From Brevibacillus_H sp041920465 (GTDB lineage Bacteria > Bacillota > Bacilli > Brevibacillales > Brevibacillaceae): DNA of 64,000 nt. Position 1 is the stretch's first letter; the number at the start of each line of letters is the position of its first letter. The DNA lies in the NCBI GenBank assembly GCA_041920465.1, contig JBHGXW010000020.1, positions 186,001-250,000 of the forward strand. Direction: 5' to 3'. Positions 18,795 through 27,839 of this stretch are shown piece after piece. The notes under the pieces are model-generated. The model saw nothing but the letters and a program-made list of their open reading frames with translations. It made no database searches and was not told where the DNA came from. The position numbers and the translations under genes are program-made.

Positions 18795-18808
18795 CGGTCG
18801 TCCTCCTC

Positions 18809-20356
18809 TTAGTGTTTAAAATGACGAACCCCTGTAAAGACCATGGCAATGCCATAACGATTGCAAGCATCAATGGAGTCTTGATCACGGATGGAACCGC
18901 CCGGCTGAATAATCGCCGTAACACCTGCCTGGGCAGCCGCTTCCACCGTGTCAGCCATTGGGAAAAACGCATCAGAAGCAAGAACGGAACCCTTCACTTT
19001 GTCAGCCGCTTGCTCAATCGCAATTTTGGCAGCTCCGACGCGGTTCATCTGCCCTGCTCCCACGCCAATTGTCATATTATCCTTGGCAAGCACGATCGCA
19101 TTCGATTTTACGTGCTTCACCACTTTCCAGGCAAATTCCAACTGCGCCAGTTCCGCTTCGGTTGGTTTGCGCTCCGTTACTACCGTCAATTCTTCCGTAT
19201 TCAATTGCTTGGTATCGTAATCCTGCACAAGCACTCCGCCTGCAACCGGCGCAATCCGGAAGCTTTGGCCCAAGCTGCTGGCAGATCCGGCCTGACGCAA
19301 GCGCAACAACCGCAGATTTTTCTTTTCTTGCAAAATAGTTAAGGCTTCGGGAGTAAAGTCAGGAGCCAGAACAATCTCTAAAAACACTTCTTTTAACAAC
19401 AATGCCGTCTCTTCATCAATAGGACGGTTGGCGGCTACGATTCCGCCAAAAATGGAGACAGGGTCAGCCTCATACGCTTTTTCGTAAGCCTCTTTAATGG
19501 TGCGACCGATTCCCACTCCACAAGGATTGGTGTGTTTGACCGCCACCACGGCCGGTTCGCTGAATTCCCGGACAATCGCAAGCGCCGCATCGGCATCATT
19601 AATGTTGTTGTAAGACAGTTCCTTGCCGTGCAGCTGCTCGGCCGTTGCAATGGTTCCTTGCGCTGCAAGCGGTTCACGATAAAAAGCTGCCCGTTGATGC
19701 GGATTCTCGCCATAACGGAGATCCTGTGCCTTTTCGTAAGTTACTGTATAGGTTTCCGGCAGCAGTTCTCCCACTTGCTCGCTTAAATAACGGGAAATCA
19801 AAGCATCATAAGCAGCCGTGTGACGGAATACCTTGGCTGCCAGACGACGGCGTGTCTCCAGGCTGGTGTCGCCTTGCTGCTTGATTTCTGCAAGCACCTG
19901 GGCATAGTCATCCGCGTCAACGACAACGGTCACGAACGCATGGTTTTTGGCAGCGGAACGAAGCATGGTCGGTCCGCCAATATCGATATTTTCAATTGCT
20001 TCCTCATAGCTAACATCCGGTTTGGCGATCGTTTGTTTGAACGGATAAAGATTGACGACAACCAGATCAATCGGTTCAATGTTTAACTCGGTAAGCTGCT
20101 GTTGGTGTTTCTCGTTGTCACGCACAGCCAATAATCCGCTATGGATGTTGGGATGAAGTGTTTTGACACGTCCGTCCAGAATTTCGGGGAACCCGGTCAC
20201 TTCAGAGATTCCGGTTACCGGAATGCCAGAATCCTTCAACAAGGATGCTGTTCCTCCCGTGGAAATAATCTCAATCCCCAAGCCGGCCAATTGACGGGCA
20301 AATTCCACTACACCCGTCTTATCGGAAACACTGATAAGCGCTTTTTTAATAGACAC
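18809..20356 (-). CDS. purH: Bifunctional AICAR formyltransferase / IMP cyclohydrolase PurH
   Basis: Catalyses the last two steps to IMP. The N-terminal MGS-like cyclohydrolase domain begins IKKALISVSDKTGV; the C-terminal transformylase has KHTNPCGVGIG near residue 260 and ends with the IIQPGGSIRDQD and FTGVRHFKH motifs. The start is GTG 20356, nine bases after AGGAGG; an in-frame extension to 20395 would begin inside the PurBox and untranslated leader and is not needed. The 515-residue length is normal. Uncommonly for Bacillales, purHD is separated from purN by about 16 kb of foreign-looking genes and has its own promoter. Confidence 0.97.
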   Translation of the reverse strand: MSIKKALISVSDKTGVVEFARQLAGLGIEIISTGGTASLLKDSGIPVTGISEVTGFPEILDGRVKTLHPNIHSGLLAVRDNEKHQQQLTELNIEPIDLVVVNLYPFKQTIAKPDVSYEEAIENIDIGGPTMLRSAAKNHAFVTVVVDADDYAQVLAEIKQQGDTSLETRRRLAAKVFRHTAAYDALISRYLSEQVGELLPETYTVTYEKAQDLRYGENPHQRAAFYREPLAAQGTIATAEQLHGKELSYNNINDADAALAIVREFSEPAVVAVKHTNPCGVGIGRTIKEAYEKAYEADPVSIFGGIVAANRPIDEETALLLKEVFLEIVLAPDFTPEALTILQEKKNLRLLRLRQAGSASSLGQSFRIAPVAGGVLVQDYDTKQLNTEELTVVTERKPTEAELAQLEFAWKVVKHVKSNAIVLAKDNMTIGVGAGQMNRVGAAKIAIEQAADKVKGSVLASDAFFPMADTVEAAAQAGVTAIIQPGGSIRDQDSIDACNRYGIAMVFTGVRHFKH

Positions 20357-20393
20357 GCCGAAAAACCTCCTGTTGGATGATAAATTCAAGCTC

Positions 20394-20443
20394 AAAAACG
20401 AACATTACACTAAAATTAAACCATAAACGTACGTGTTATTCAA
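20394..20443 (-). promoter_or_regulatory. purH promoter with PurBox pair
   Basis: On the minus strand TTGAAT (20438-20443) and TTTAAT (20415-20420) are 17 bases apart. A good PurBox (AAAAACGAACATTA, 20394-20407, core CGAA at 20399) lies just downstream of the -10, and a degenerate partner with core TACG at 20430 lies in the spacer. The cores are 31 bases apart, exactly as in the purC promoter. PurR should repress here by covering the start site. The remaining 20444-20717 shows nothing I can support. Confidence 0.75.
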
Positions 20444-20717
20444 GGTAAACGGCAACAAAAACGAAGAAAGCCATCCTGCGGAAGACTTTCCTATAGCATT
20501 CACTTTTTTTGGTTTGGAAATCAGCCTCTTTCCAATGCCAATCAATCATTTTTACACCCACTTCAATTATTCTTCCTGGTTCAAGTATTTTCTGAAGAAC
20601 TATTACTACGCAATACCGCCCTTTGTTTGAGTAACTCTCCATATTTCTAAACATTCAAAACACGTAACAGATGCTCCTCCCTTCCCAACTATAAGCGCTG
20701 AGCAGATTAGATGTAAT

Positions 20718-20747
20718 AAAAAAGGAAGGCTTCATTAGCCCCCCTCC
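20718..20747 (-). terminator. Imperfect terminator after the Fur-like gene
   Basis: GGGGGGCT and AGCCTTCC pair with G-U wobbles, then TTTTTT on the minus strand; it marks the end of the molybdoenzyme operon. Confidence 0.65.
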
Positions 20748-20748
20748 T

Positions 20749-21015
20749 CTACGAGATCTTGTTCTTGGACATGGAAAATGTGAATTCCCTTTCCCCTCTG
20801 GTTTTTACGATAAGACCTGCATTAACAAATGCATCCAGGTTGCTTAAGATCGTTTGTTGGGCAACGTTTGGAAATTGCTTTCTCATTTCCACAATAACTT
20901 CTTGAATTTGGAATTCCCTTTCATTTTCCCTAAATATCTTAAGCAATCCTACACGTTTTTCGGTATGCTTTAGTTTATTTTTTTTTAGCAGTTCAATTAT
21001 TTCTATTATAGTCAT
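20749..21015 (-). CDS. Short Fur-like winged-helix protein
   Basis: An 88-residue protein matching only the DNA-binding half of Fur-family regulators: a helical opening IIELLKKNKLKHTEKRVGLL (Fur: LKENGLRLTPQR), the recognition region VAQQTILSNLDAFVNAGLI and a wing GEREFTFSM. The C-terminal metal-binding/dimerisation domain and its His/Cys ligands are absent. I chose ATG 21015, preceded by GGGTGGGA; a TTG at 21048 is weaker. It is the last gene of the molybdoenzyme operon, 55 bases after tatC. It could be a metal-independent regulator of the island; no target is visible. Confidence 0.7.
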   Translation of the reverse strand: MTIIEIIELLKKNKLKHTEKRVGLLKIFRENEREFQIQEVIVEMRKQFPNVAQQTILSNLDAFVNAGLIVKTRGEREFTFSMSKNKIS

Positions 21016-21069
21016 GATCAATCCCACCCTTTCGGAATATAAATTCAAGACGGATCACAGGTGGTTGTT

Positions 21070-21816
21070 TTATTGGGTAAATGCTAAACCTTCTTGCTCT
21101 TGTTTCCTCATTACAAATGAAGAAATTAAGATGCTGCATTCATACAAAATAACAAGAGGAATACAGACAATTAGGTCAGAGACAATATCTGGAGGGGTGA
21201 TAATGGAACTCACAATAAGCAAGATAAAGTATGCGTATTTACGAACCTTCTTTAGTAAGTCAGGATTCAATACTCGAATGACGGTTAAGAACATCACCAC
21301 AACCGGAAGTTCAAACACAATTGCGACTGGAATGACAATTCCAAGCATGAAGGAAATATATCTATCTAATCCATACATTTGTTGTAATTGTATTTGATCA
21401 ATTAAAGACGTCATAAACAAGAGCGCCATACGGAATACAACGAAGTATCCAAACGCCATTCCGATTACAAAGGAACACACTATTAATGGAAAATACTTTA
21501 AAACAGCCTTTTGTTCAGCTTTTTTTAAACCTGGTTTCATAAAGCACCATAGTTGAAACAGAGCATAGGGTACGGTAATTACGAAACCTAACACGACAGA
21601 TACCTGAAGATATATGCTTAAAGCGTCTCCCGGGGAAAACACGTTCCATACAACCTGAATTGGGGCTGTCTCTTGCAGAATGGTTAATACATTAGGAGCA
21701 AAATACATTCCAACTATTATTGATATTGCTAGTACTATACCTGTCCGAATGAGACGTATACGCATTTCTTCCAGATGACCAACTAGTGACATCCCTTCCA
21801 ATCCACTCTTCACCAC
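21070..21816 (-). CDS. tatC: Twin-arginine translocase subunit TatC
   Basis: The membrane receptor of the Tat pathway, with six predicted TM helices. It opens with SLVGHLEEMRIRLIRT (the family's HLxELRxRL signature with Met for Leu), has FMKPGLKKAEQKAV in the first loop and SSIITPPDIVSDLI before the last helices. Start choice: GTG 21816 or GTG 21813, both just after AAGGAGG; the longer frame to 21891 overlaps moaA and adds unrelated residues. It is placed with tatA, moaA and a Tat-signal oxidoreductase, so a dedicated translocase for that enzyme is likely. Confidence 0.93.
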   Translation of the reverse strand: MVKSGLEGMSLVGHLEEMRIRLIRTGIVLAISIIVGMYFAPNVLTILQETAPIQVVWNVFSPGDALSIYLQVSVVLGFVITVPYALFQLWCFMKPGLKKAEQKAVLKYFPLIVCSFVIGMAFGYFVVFRMALLFMTSLIDQIQLQQMYGLDRYISFMLGIVIPVAIVFELPVVVMFLTVIRVLNPDLLKKVRKYAYFILLIVSSIITPPDIVSDLIVCIPLVILYECSILISSFVMRKQEQEGLAFTQ

Positions 21817-21847
21817 AGCATCCCTCCTTGTTGATCGGAAATTAACA

Positions 21848-22849
21848 TTATCCCCCAATTTGGGACATTTTTCTTGTTGTGATCGAAACATTCTCTACTA
21901 AGTCTTTAGCCTTGGCCATTTCGTGAGTTTTGGGTTTTCGATTAAGCACAGATTGAACCAAGTTAATTATTTCTTCCTCGTTCCCTATACACTTACGGAT
22001 GTTATACTCATCGTTCCAATATAAACATCCTTTTAGATGCCCATCAGCAGTTAAGCGAAGACGATTGCACTGATTACAAAAGTGTTTACTCACCGGATGA
22101 ATGAAACCAAATCGTCCCTTGCCCCCCTCGATTTGATAATAGTTGGCTGGACCACTTGAGTTTTCTGCTTCAACGTGATTTACTTTCCACCCCATGGAGT
22201 GACAGGTTTTGATAACCCGGTCAAGTGGAAGATACCTACTCCTCCAAACTTCCAAATTAGGTCCGATCGGCATATATTCAATAAATCGAATGTGCAAAGG
22301 TTGCTCAAAGCTTAATTTTAAGAAATCTGCGATCTCATCATGGTTCACGCCATCCATCAGGACCACGTTGACTTTGACTGGATCAAGACCAACTCGTAGG
22401 CACTCTTTGATACTGTCGAGGACACGTTGGATATCACCTCCACGGGTAATCATTGAATACCGTTTTGGTTGTAAGGTATCTAAACTGATATTCACTCGTG
22501 TAAGGCCTGCGGCACGTAACCTTTCTGCTTTTTTAGCTAACAGAACCCCGTTGGTTGTCATAGAAATCTCACGAATCTTGGGGACCGCAGCTAACTTGGC
22601 GATTAGTGACTCAACATCTGAGCGAAGCAGTGGTTCACCACCAGTCAATCGTATTCGTGAAATTCCCTTCTTAGCTAGAGTCTGGACTATATGAATTATC
22701 TCTTCGTTTGACATTACCAAGTGTCGAGGTAAAAAATTTGTCTCTTCTTCCCCCATACAGTAGACGCATCGCAAATTGCATGAGTCCGTTACCGATATCC
22801 TCAGGTAATCATGTATTCGACCAAACGAGTCAACGAGTTGTTCGGGCAT
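21848..22849 (-). CDS. moaA: GTP 3',8-cyclase MoaA (molybdenum cofactor step 1)
   Basis: A radical-SAM enzyme turning GTP into 3',8-cH2GTP, the first step of molybdopterin synthesis. The 333-residue product has the SAM cluster motif C24-x3-C28-x2-C31 (CNLRCVYC), GGEPLL, and the second cluster in the C-terminal CNQCNRLRL...C segment near 255-280. It ends in Gly-Gly, the C-terminal activating dipeptide of MoaA. The stop overlaps the long tatC frame but not the chosen tatC start. It sits in the island operon between tatA and tatC; moaC is about 12 kb away in the same island. Confidence 0.97.
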   Translation of the reverse strand: MPEQLVDSFGRIHDYLRISVTDSCNLRCVYCMGEEETNFLPRHLVMSNEEIIHIVQTLAKKGISRIRLTGGEPLLRSDVESLIAKLAAVPKIREISMTTNGVLLAKKAERLRAAGLTRVNISLDTLQPKRYSMITRGGDIQRVLDSIKECLRVGLDPVKVNVVLMDGVNHDEIADFLKLSFEQPLHIRFIEYMPIGPNLEVWRSRYLPLDRVIKTCHSMGWKVNHVEAENSSGPANYYQIEGGKGRFGFIHPVSKHFCNQCNRLRLTADGHLKGCLYWNDEYNIRKCIGNEEEIINLVQSVLNRKPKTHEMAKAKDLVENVSITTRKMSQIGG

Positions 22850-22890
22850 TAGCCTCTCCTTCTTCCTTCCATTCCATTGTTTGTATCAAC

Positions 22891-23088
22891 TCAACTTTTT
22901 TTTACTTCTGTGGTATCTTTGGGCTCTGGCTTCTCTTCATCGTCAATCATTTCTTTGGCACTTGACTTAAACTCCCGTAACGTCTTGCCGAACGCTCGTC
23001 CAAGCTCTGGAAGTTTGGACGGACCAAAAATTAATAGGGCAACAAACACAATTAGAATCAACGCTCCAGGACCGATATTGTTTAACAT
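22891..23088 (-). CDS. tatA: Twin-arginine translocase subunit TatA/E
   Basis: A 65-residue pore-forming Tat component: a short TM helix (ALILIVFVALLIF), the hinge FGPSKLPELGRAFGKTLREF and an acidic/basic amphipathic tail. The ATG at 23088 has GGAGGG six bases upstream; a longer upstream frame is not needed. It lies between the polyferredoxin gene and moaA in the same direction and should form a TatAC translocase with the neighbouring tatC. Confidence 0.95.
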   Translation of the reverse strand: MLNNIGPGALILIVFVALLIFGPSKLPELGRAFGKTLREFKSSAKEMIDDEEKPEPKDTTEVKKS

Positions 23089-23137
23089 AAAAATCCCTCC
23101 GATGTTTGTTTTATTTTCAGCCTTCCTTGTTGTTTCT

Positions 23138-24229
23138 TCAGTTAACCAAACATATTGCAGACTGTAGCAAAAATTCTGCAGGTTGTTCAATTAAATGAAT
23201 ACTTTTGTCCCAACAAATCTCTTCACACAACCCACATTCCACACACATAGCGGGGTGTAACCAAATCTCTTGCGCGCCCCCTTCTTTCGACTCTTGCATA
23301 GTAATAGCTTGAGTTGGACACAGATGCGTACATGCTCCACACAAATCACACGATTCATTTATTTCCGGGAGTTTGACGATAATCTCCTGTTGAAGATGCT
23401 GTTGGGTTATCAAGAGCTGTAACAAAATATTTCTCTTAGCGACATAAGAATAGCGGGATTCCTTAAGTAGTTTTTCGACAAAGGCTGTTTTCGTTTGTTT
23501 GAATTCCTCGGTAATTCGACTCACCACATTTTCGGGTCCTTCGATCGAGAGACGTTTGTGATCAGGGCGTTTCGTTTCTCCGAGATATTCTTTTACGATC
23601 TCTTTTCCTGTTTGTTTAGCTTCTCTTAGAACCGATTGAAAAAAACGCCTGCGACTTGCGTCATATAGCTCTTCGCGTTGGATTTTCATCACTTTGTCGC
23701 TGATTGAAGCTGTTCTCTTTGTAAACCGTTCAGCTTGGTTTAATTGTTCTTTCCAGACCTTCTCTCCAGTAGAAATGGAACAGCTCTGACAACTTCCTTC
23801 TGGTAAGAAAACCGTTATTTTCGGATAGACTGTTAAGAAACAAGTCCAGATTTCCCAAGGTATTGCTCCTAAACAGGGCACCTTCATCCCCGCTACCTGA
23901 CTCTGTGGATAGGTAACTTTTGAACAGTAGAGAATGACCTGTCCTTCTTCCTCATATAGCTGTTCCATCTGAGTCAACATTTGATTGAAAGACGGTCGTT
24001 TCCATGAGAATGCACTAGTTGGACAAACTACTCCACAAATGCCACATTCCAGGCAATCAGTTAACTCAATGTCACTTTTCGTAATCCTAATACTGTTTGA
24101 GGGGCAGCGATCAATACAACTAGTACATGTACTGGAAGTTGAAATGATCCGGTTGCACACATCTTGCTGAATCTCTACTGATGAGAGTTGCCTCTCAAAT
24201 ACATGAAACAATTTGTACAGACTGAACAT
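23138..24229 (-). CDS. Polyferredoxin-like protein with four 4Fe-4S motifs
   Basis: About 363 residues. There are two Fe-S motifs near the N-terminus (CTSCIDRCP and CLECGICGVVCP) and two near the C-terminus (CDLCGACTHLCP and CVECGLCEEIC, the last ending with Trp where Pro is usual). Between them lie isolated cysteines in LYCSKV, VPCLGAI and GSCQSC, and a long charged helical region (about 190-290). No signal peptide, so cytoplasmic. It is likely to pass electrons to or from the oxidoreductase complex encoded just upstream. I do not know a named family with this full layout. ATG 24229 is chosen because a G-rich ribosome site precedes it. Confidence 0.8.
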   Translation of the reverse strand: MFSLYKLFHVFERQLSSVEIQQDVCNRIISTSSTCTSCIDRCPSNSIRITKSDIELTDCLECGICGVVCPTSAFSWKRPSFNQMLTQMEQLYEEEGQVILYCSKVTYPQSQVAGMKVPCLGAIPWEIWTCFLTVYPKITVFLPEGSCQSCSISTGEKVWKEQLNQAERFTKRTASISDKVMKIQREELYDASRRRFFQSVLREAKQTGKEIVKEYLGETKRPDHKRLSIEGPENVVSRITEEFKQTKTAFVEKLLKESRYSYVAKRNILLQLLITQQHLQQEIIVKLPEINESCDLCGACTHLCPTQAITMQESKEGGAQEIWLHPAMCVECGLCEEICWDKSIHLIEQPAEFLLQSAICLVN

Positions 24230-24257
24230 GATGCTCCCCCCCAACTTTCTTCAACTC

Positions 24258-25064
24258 CTACAAATGGACAGCTGTTGTGTAGAATAAAATTCTGCCCAGT
24301 AACTCACTAACAGTTAACAATGAGAAGGATAACACTGAATAAGTAATGCTCCTATTTTTTACTCTCAGTTCAGGAATTAGCAGAGCCATTACTGCAATCC
24401 AGAGAATAATCCGAATCCAAAACATCGCATTACTCACCATTAGCTTTCCTGTCAACACCGCTTCTTGTAACCCGGAGAACAACGAACTAACGTAGATCAT
24501 CACACCGAATGCAGTCAATAACAGAGCAGCCAAGGTAATCACGGAAGAATTAAACGTCGCTTCTTTCTTCCACTGCAAGGCTCCCCCTACAAAAATCGGC
24601 CCAAGCAAGGCTGCTGTCAGAAAGAAAGATATGGCAGTCATCGAATTATTCCATGCAGGTATTGCTGGAATCGTATAAATCATTGCTGAGGAGAAAATAG
24701 TTACAATTCCGAACACCGAAGCAAGTACCCCAACTTTTTTCCTGGCACCAGGTTTATCTATCTTCCAGTAGTAGCAATAGACTAAACTGAAAAGAATAAA
24801 TATCCCGTACAAGGTAACTTCTCGACTTAGCCAAGAAACGCCAAAATTCGCAACAGCCCTGTATGCTTCGAAAGGATGTCCCAAATGCAAGAGTGAAGCA
24901 AGCACGGCTACGATGGAAATTGCTGAAATGGATACACTTATGAAGAAACCGGTAGAAGCAGTCATTTTCCTGTTGTTGGCTTCTAGCAACCACATTGTCA
25001 CCATGATCCCAATTGCCAGTTGTGATAATATTGTAAAAACAACCAGAGGAAAATCATGCATCAT
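24258..25064 (-). CDS. DmsC-type membrane anchor subunit
   Basis: A 268-residue integral membrane protein with eight hydrophobic helices, matching the DMSO-reductase anchor subunit DmsC family: an N-terminal FTILSQLAIGI segment, a conserved HLGHPFEAYRAVANFGVSWLSRE loop (shown in part) after helix 2, and a long C-terminal hydrophobic stretch. In such complexes it binds menaquinol and holds the A and B subunits to the membrane. The start overlaps the B-subunit gene by four bases. No haem-binding His pair is evident beyond the family's usual quinol site. Confidence 0.88.
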   Translation of the reverse strand: MMHDFPLVVFTILSQLAIGIMVTMWLLEANNRKMTASTGFFISVSISAISIVAVLASLLHLGHPFEAYRAVANFGVSWLSREVTLYGIFILFSLVYCYYWKIDKPGARKKVGVLASVFGIVTIFSSAMIYTIPAIPAWNNSMTAISFFLTAALLGPIFVGGALQWKKEATFNSSVITLAALLLTAFGVMIYVSSLFSGLQEAVLTGKLMVSNAMFWIRIILWIAVMALLIPELRVKNRSITYSVLSFSLLTVSELLGRILFYTTAVHL

Positions 25065-25621
25065 GCATCCCTCCTAACTTGTATTCCTGTTCTTGGCAGA
25101 ATGAATTGAGTCGTCGGATGAGTTATCGACGTATCGGCAAATCCATCTACTTGTTTCACTAAATTTGCCCGATGTTCTTTCCCAACTTCGATTACTTCCA
25201 ATGCATCTACAGGACATTTGGAGACACATATTGGAACTTCCCCGTTATCTTGAAGTTGGTAGCACATACTGCACTTGTCCATTTTTTGTGTCACATGATT
25301 AAAAGTAGGAACCTTGTAGGGACAAGCCTTGGCACACATTTTGCACCCTATGCAGAGATTAGGATTATGGACGACAATTCCGTCTTCCCGTTTCGTATAA
25401 GCTCCTACCGGGCACGCCTTTTTGCACGCTGGATCATCACAATGATTACACGCTGTTGAAACATAGGCTCTTGTTGGTGAACCTCCAGTTATTGTCTCAG
25501 GCAGCTCTCTTACGGTACGACGACTCATATCAGGTTCTAGTTGATAAAAACTTTTACACGCAATCTCACAGGCATGGCAGCCAATGCAACGATCGATGTT
25601 TACTACAAACCCTTTTGCCAC
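25061..25621 (-). CDS. DmsB-type electron-transfer subunit with four 4Fe-4S clusters
   Basis: A 186-residue iron-sulfur protein with the four Cys groups of the DmsB/PsrB/NrfC family: CIGCHACEIACK, CNHCDDPACKKACP, CIGCKMCAKACP and CSMCYQLQDNGEVPICVSKCP (the last shown in part here: CSMC then CVSKCP). It would carry electrons between the quinol-oxidising anchor and the molybdenum subunit. No signal of its own, so it would be exported together with the A subunit on the latter's Tat signal. It is placed A-B-C, 13 bases after the A subunit. Confidence 0.93.
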   Translation of the reverse strand: MAKGFVVNIDRCIGCHACEIACKSFYQLEPDMSRRTVRELPETITGGSPTRAYVSTACNHCDDPACKKACPVGAYTKREDGIVVHNPNLCIGCKMCAKACPYKVPTFNHVTQKMDKCSMCYQLQDNGEVPICVSKCPVDALEVIEVGKEHRANLVKQVDGFADTSITHPTTQFILPRTGIQVRRDA

Positions 25622-25634
25622 CTCCTATTCCCCC

Positions 25635-27839
25635 TTACACCTTTTCAATGTTTACAAAGTTATCGTGGAACGCGAGACCCGTCATCCCGGTCTGAAAAGT
25701 TCCCATATCGGCTGCTATTGCTTTAACAGTAAAGTTCACATTAAAATCCCTGTTTTTGTACCAGGCTTCATACACGACTACAACATCACGAGGAACATTC
25801 CGCGTAATTTTAGCCGGGACGATAATGAATCCAATATCATTGAACATTTTCACATTATCGTTATCTTTGATCCCTTTTTCTTCAGCCAACGCCGGATGGA
25901 TTTCGATAAACGGTTTGTCATGGAATTTTTCTATCCAGTCAAGTTGTTGGAATTGACTATGAAGACTATACTTCCAGTGTGGAGAGATACAACGAATTGG
26001 AAACTCTTTTGGTGCTTGCATCTCTTCTAAATAAACTGGCAGCGGATGATTATTATACTTTGTTGCCACATCAGACCAGAATTCGTATTTACCGGAAGGA
26101 GTTTTGAATTTTCCATCCTTCCACTGGATTTCCTTGCCTTTTGCCTTGGCAGTACCTGTTTTATAAAGATCCTTCCAACTGCTTAAGCCGAACAGCTCAC
26201 AGGTTCCATCATTAAATTCCTTACCTACCCACTCTTCCAGATTGCCCGATGTAGGAAACGTACAGGAACCTTCTTCCAATTCATTCATTCGTTTGGATAA
26301 ACCCATCGCGATTTCGACATCACTCTTCGATTCATACAACGGCTTGATCGCCTGCTGATTCAGGTTGATCCAATAATGCCAATACCCTACGTTTATGCCC
26401 CATGTTTCGAAAGGAGTTGTTACCGGCAGTACAAGATCGGACATTTTTACCGTATTCGTCATAAACAAGTCTGCCGTAACAACAAAGTCCATGGCTTCAA
26501 ACGCTTTTTGAACCACTTGTGGCTCTGGATCTTGAGAGAGTGGATTACGACATGCAATCCATAGCATTTTGATTGGGGGTTCTTTCGTTGCCAGAACCTC
26601 GGCACCGAAGTTGTTAATGTTGATCAGACGGTTCTTTTCTCCCTGGCTCCCTTTTGGAGGAGTTTGGGACATCGCATGATAGTTGAAGTTCCAGGTCGAA
26701 AGTTGGGCGTAGTTCACACCGCCGCCAAGGATCCCGATATTTCCTGTCAACGCAGCCAATGCGTCAATCGCGCGGACGTTTGCTCCACCATTGGTATGAC
26801 GTTGGCATCCATAACCAATCCAGATGTTAGCTGGTTTCGTACTGGCATATTCTCTCGCCAATCGTTCAATTACTTCGACAGGTACTCCTGTTTTCTCGGC
26901 AGCCCATTCAACCGTAATATTGGTCCGTACATAGTCAAGATACTCTTCATATCCTTTCGAATACTGCTTCATCCAATTGAGATCGTGAAGATTATGATCG
27001 ATGATATAACGGGCCATCCCCAGGGCCAATGCACCGTCCGTACTTGCCTTGATCTGGATGTATTCGTCCGCTTTCGCCGCTGTCTGGGTGAGAATCGGAT
27101 CAATAACCACAATTTTTGTTCCATTTTCTTTGGCCTTCTCGATAATGCTCATGGAGTGTACCGCACACCAAGCGGGATTGGCTCCCCAAATAATCAGATA
27201 TTTGGAATGGATCATTTGTTCAGGGTCGGCATTTTCGATGGTTCCCATGTCAAAGGACTGGGAATCAATCCCTGCTGGCCAACAAGGGGTTCCTGTCGCT
27301 CTGGTTGTATAACCAATGCTGGACATCATCCCCTCAATGCCGTAGTGAAGGATGTCAAAGTTACCTGAATACTTGTTCAGACAAATCGGAAGTGTACTGC
27401 CATATTCTTTTTTAATCGCGAGGATTTTTTTAGCGATCATATCAAAGGCTTCGTCCCAACTGATTCGCTCCCAGTTTCCACTGCCGCGGCCAATCTGACG
27501 CATCGGGTATTTTATCCGGTCCGGAGAGTAAACCAACCGTGGGTACGTATTTCCTTTCACGCACAGTTTGCCGTTAGTATAGGTGTTGTTTTTATTACCG
27601 GTTACAAATGTAATCGCGCCATCTTTTACAGTCGTAACCATCGAACAGGTGTCGAAGCAGTTACGAGGACAAGCGTTAAAGAAGGTTTGTACCTTTCCCT
27701 CCGCACCTGCCTTACTCGGGGTCAAGCCCATCAGCTTAAACTCTTCTGAGCTTTTTATTCCGAAAATCGCACCGACTGAAGCTCCAATCGCTGCACCTGC
27801 TTTTAAAAAAGTTCGTCTGGATATTTTATTGTCGATCAT
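25635..27839 (-). CDS. Tat-exported molybdopterin oxidoreductase catalytic subunit
   Basis: A 734-residue DMSO-reductase-superfamily protein. The Tat signal is SRRTFLK at residues 7-13, followed by a hydrophobic Ala/Gly segment. The Fe-S motif is C57-x3-C61-x3-C65-x27-C93. The stretch TGTPCWPAG (C186) lies where the family places the molybdenum ligand, suggesting Cys ligation as in thiosulfate/polysulfide reductase or Nap rather than Ser as in DmsA; this is an alignment by eye. The substrate is unknown; selenate, thiosulfate, tetrathionate or arsenic species are possible. The start shares a base with the chaperone stop (TAATG). Confidence 0.9.
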   Translation of the reverse strand: MIDNKISRRTFLKAGAAIGASVGAIFGIKSSEEFKLMGLTPSKAGAEGKVQTFFNACPRNCFDTCSMVTTVKDGAITFVTGNKNNTYTNGKLCVKGNTYPRLVYSPDRIKYPMRQIGRGSGNWERISWDEAFDMIAKKILAIKKEYGSTLPICLNKYSGNFDILHYGIEGMMSSIGYTTRATGTPCWPAGIDSQSFDMGTIENADPEQMIHSKYLIIWGANPAWCAVHSMSIIEKAKENGTKIVVIDPILTQTAAKADEYIQIKASTDGALALGMARYIIDHNLHDLNWMKQYSKGYEEYLDYVRTNITVEWAAEKTGVPVEVIERLAREYASTKPANIWIGYGCQRHTNGGANVRAIDALAALTGNIGILGGGVNYAQLSTWNFNYHAMSQTPPKGSQGEKNRLININNFGAEVLATKEPPIKMLWIACRNPLSQDPEPQVVQKAFEAMDFVVTADLFMTNTVKMSDLVLPVTTPFETWGINVGYWHYWINLNQQAIKPLYESKSDVEIAMGLSKRMNELEEGSCTFPTSGNLEEWVGKEFNDGTCELFGLSSWKDLYKTGTAKAKGKEIQWKDGKFKTPSGKYEFWSDVATKYNNHPLPVYLEEMQAPKEFPIRCISPHWKYSLHSQFQQLDWIEKFHDKPFIEIHPALAEEKGIKDNDNVKMFNDIGFIIVPAKITRNVPRDVVVVYEAWYKNRDFNVNFTVKAIAADMGTFQTGMTGLAFHDNFVNIEKV

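Noticed and set aside
20357..20395. N-terminal extension of PurH
   Set aside because: Would start in the PurBox; GTG 20356 has a perfect AGGAGG site and the family start.
20433..20654. Overlapping frames on both strands upstream of purH
   Set aside because: Neither has a ribosome site; both are short and lie in the promoter region of purH.
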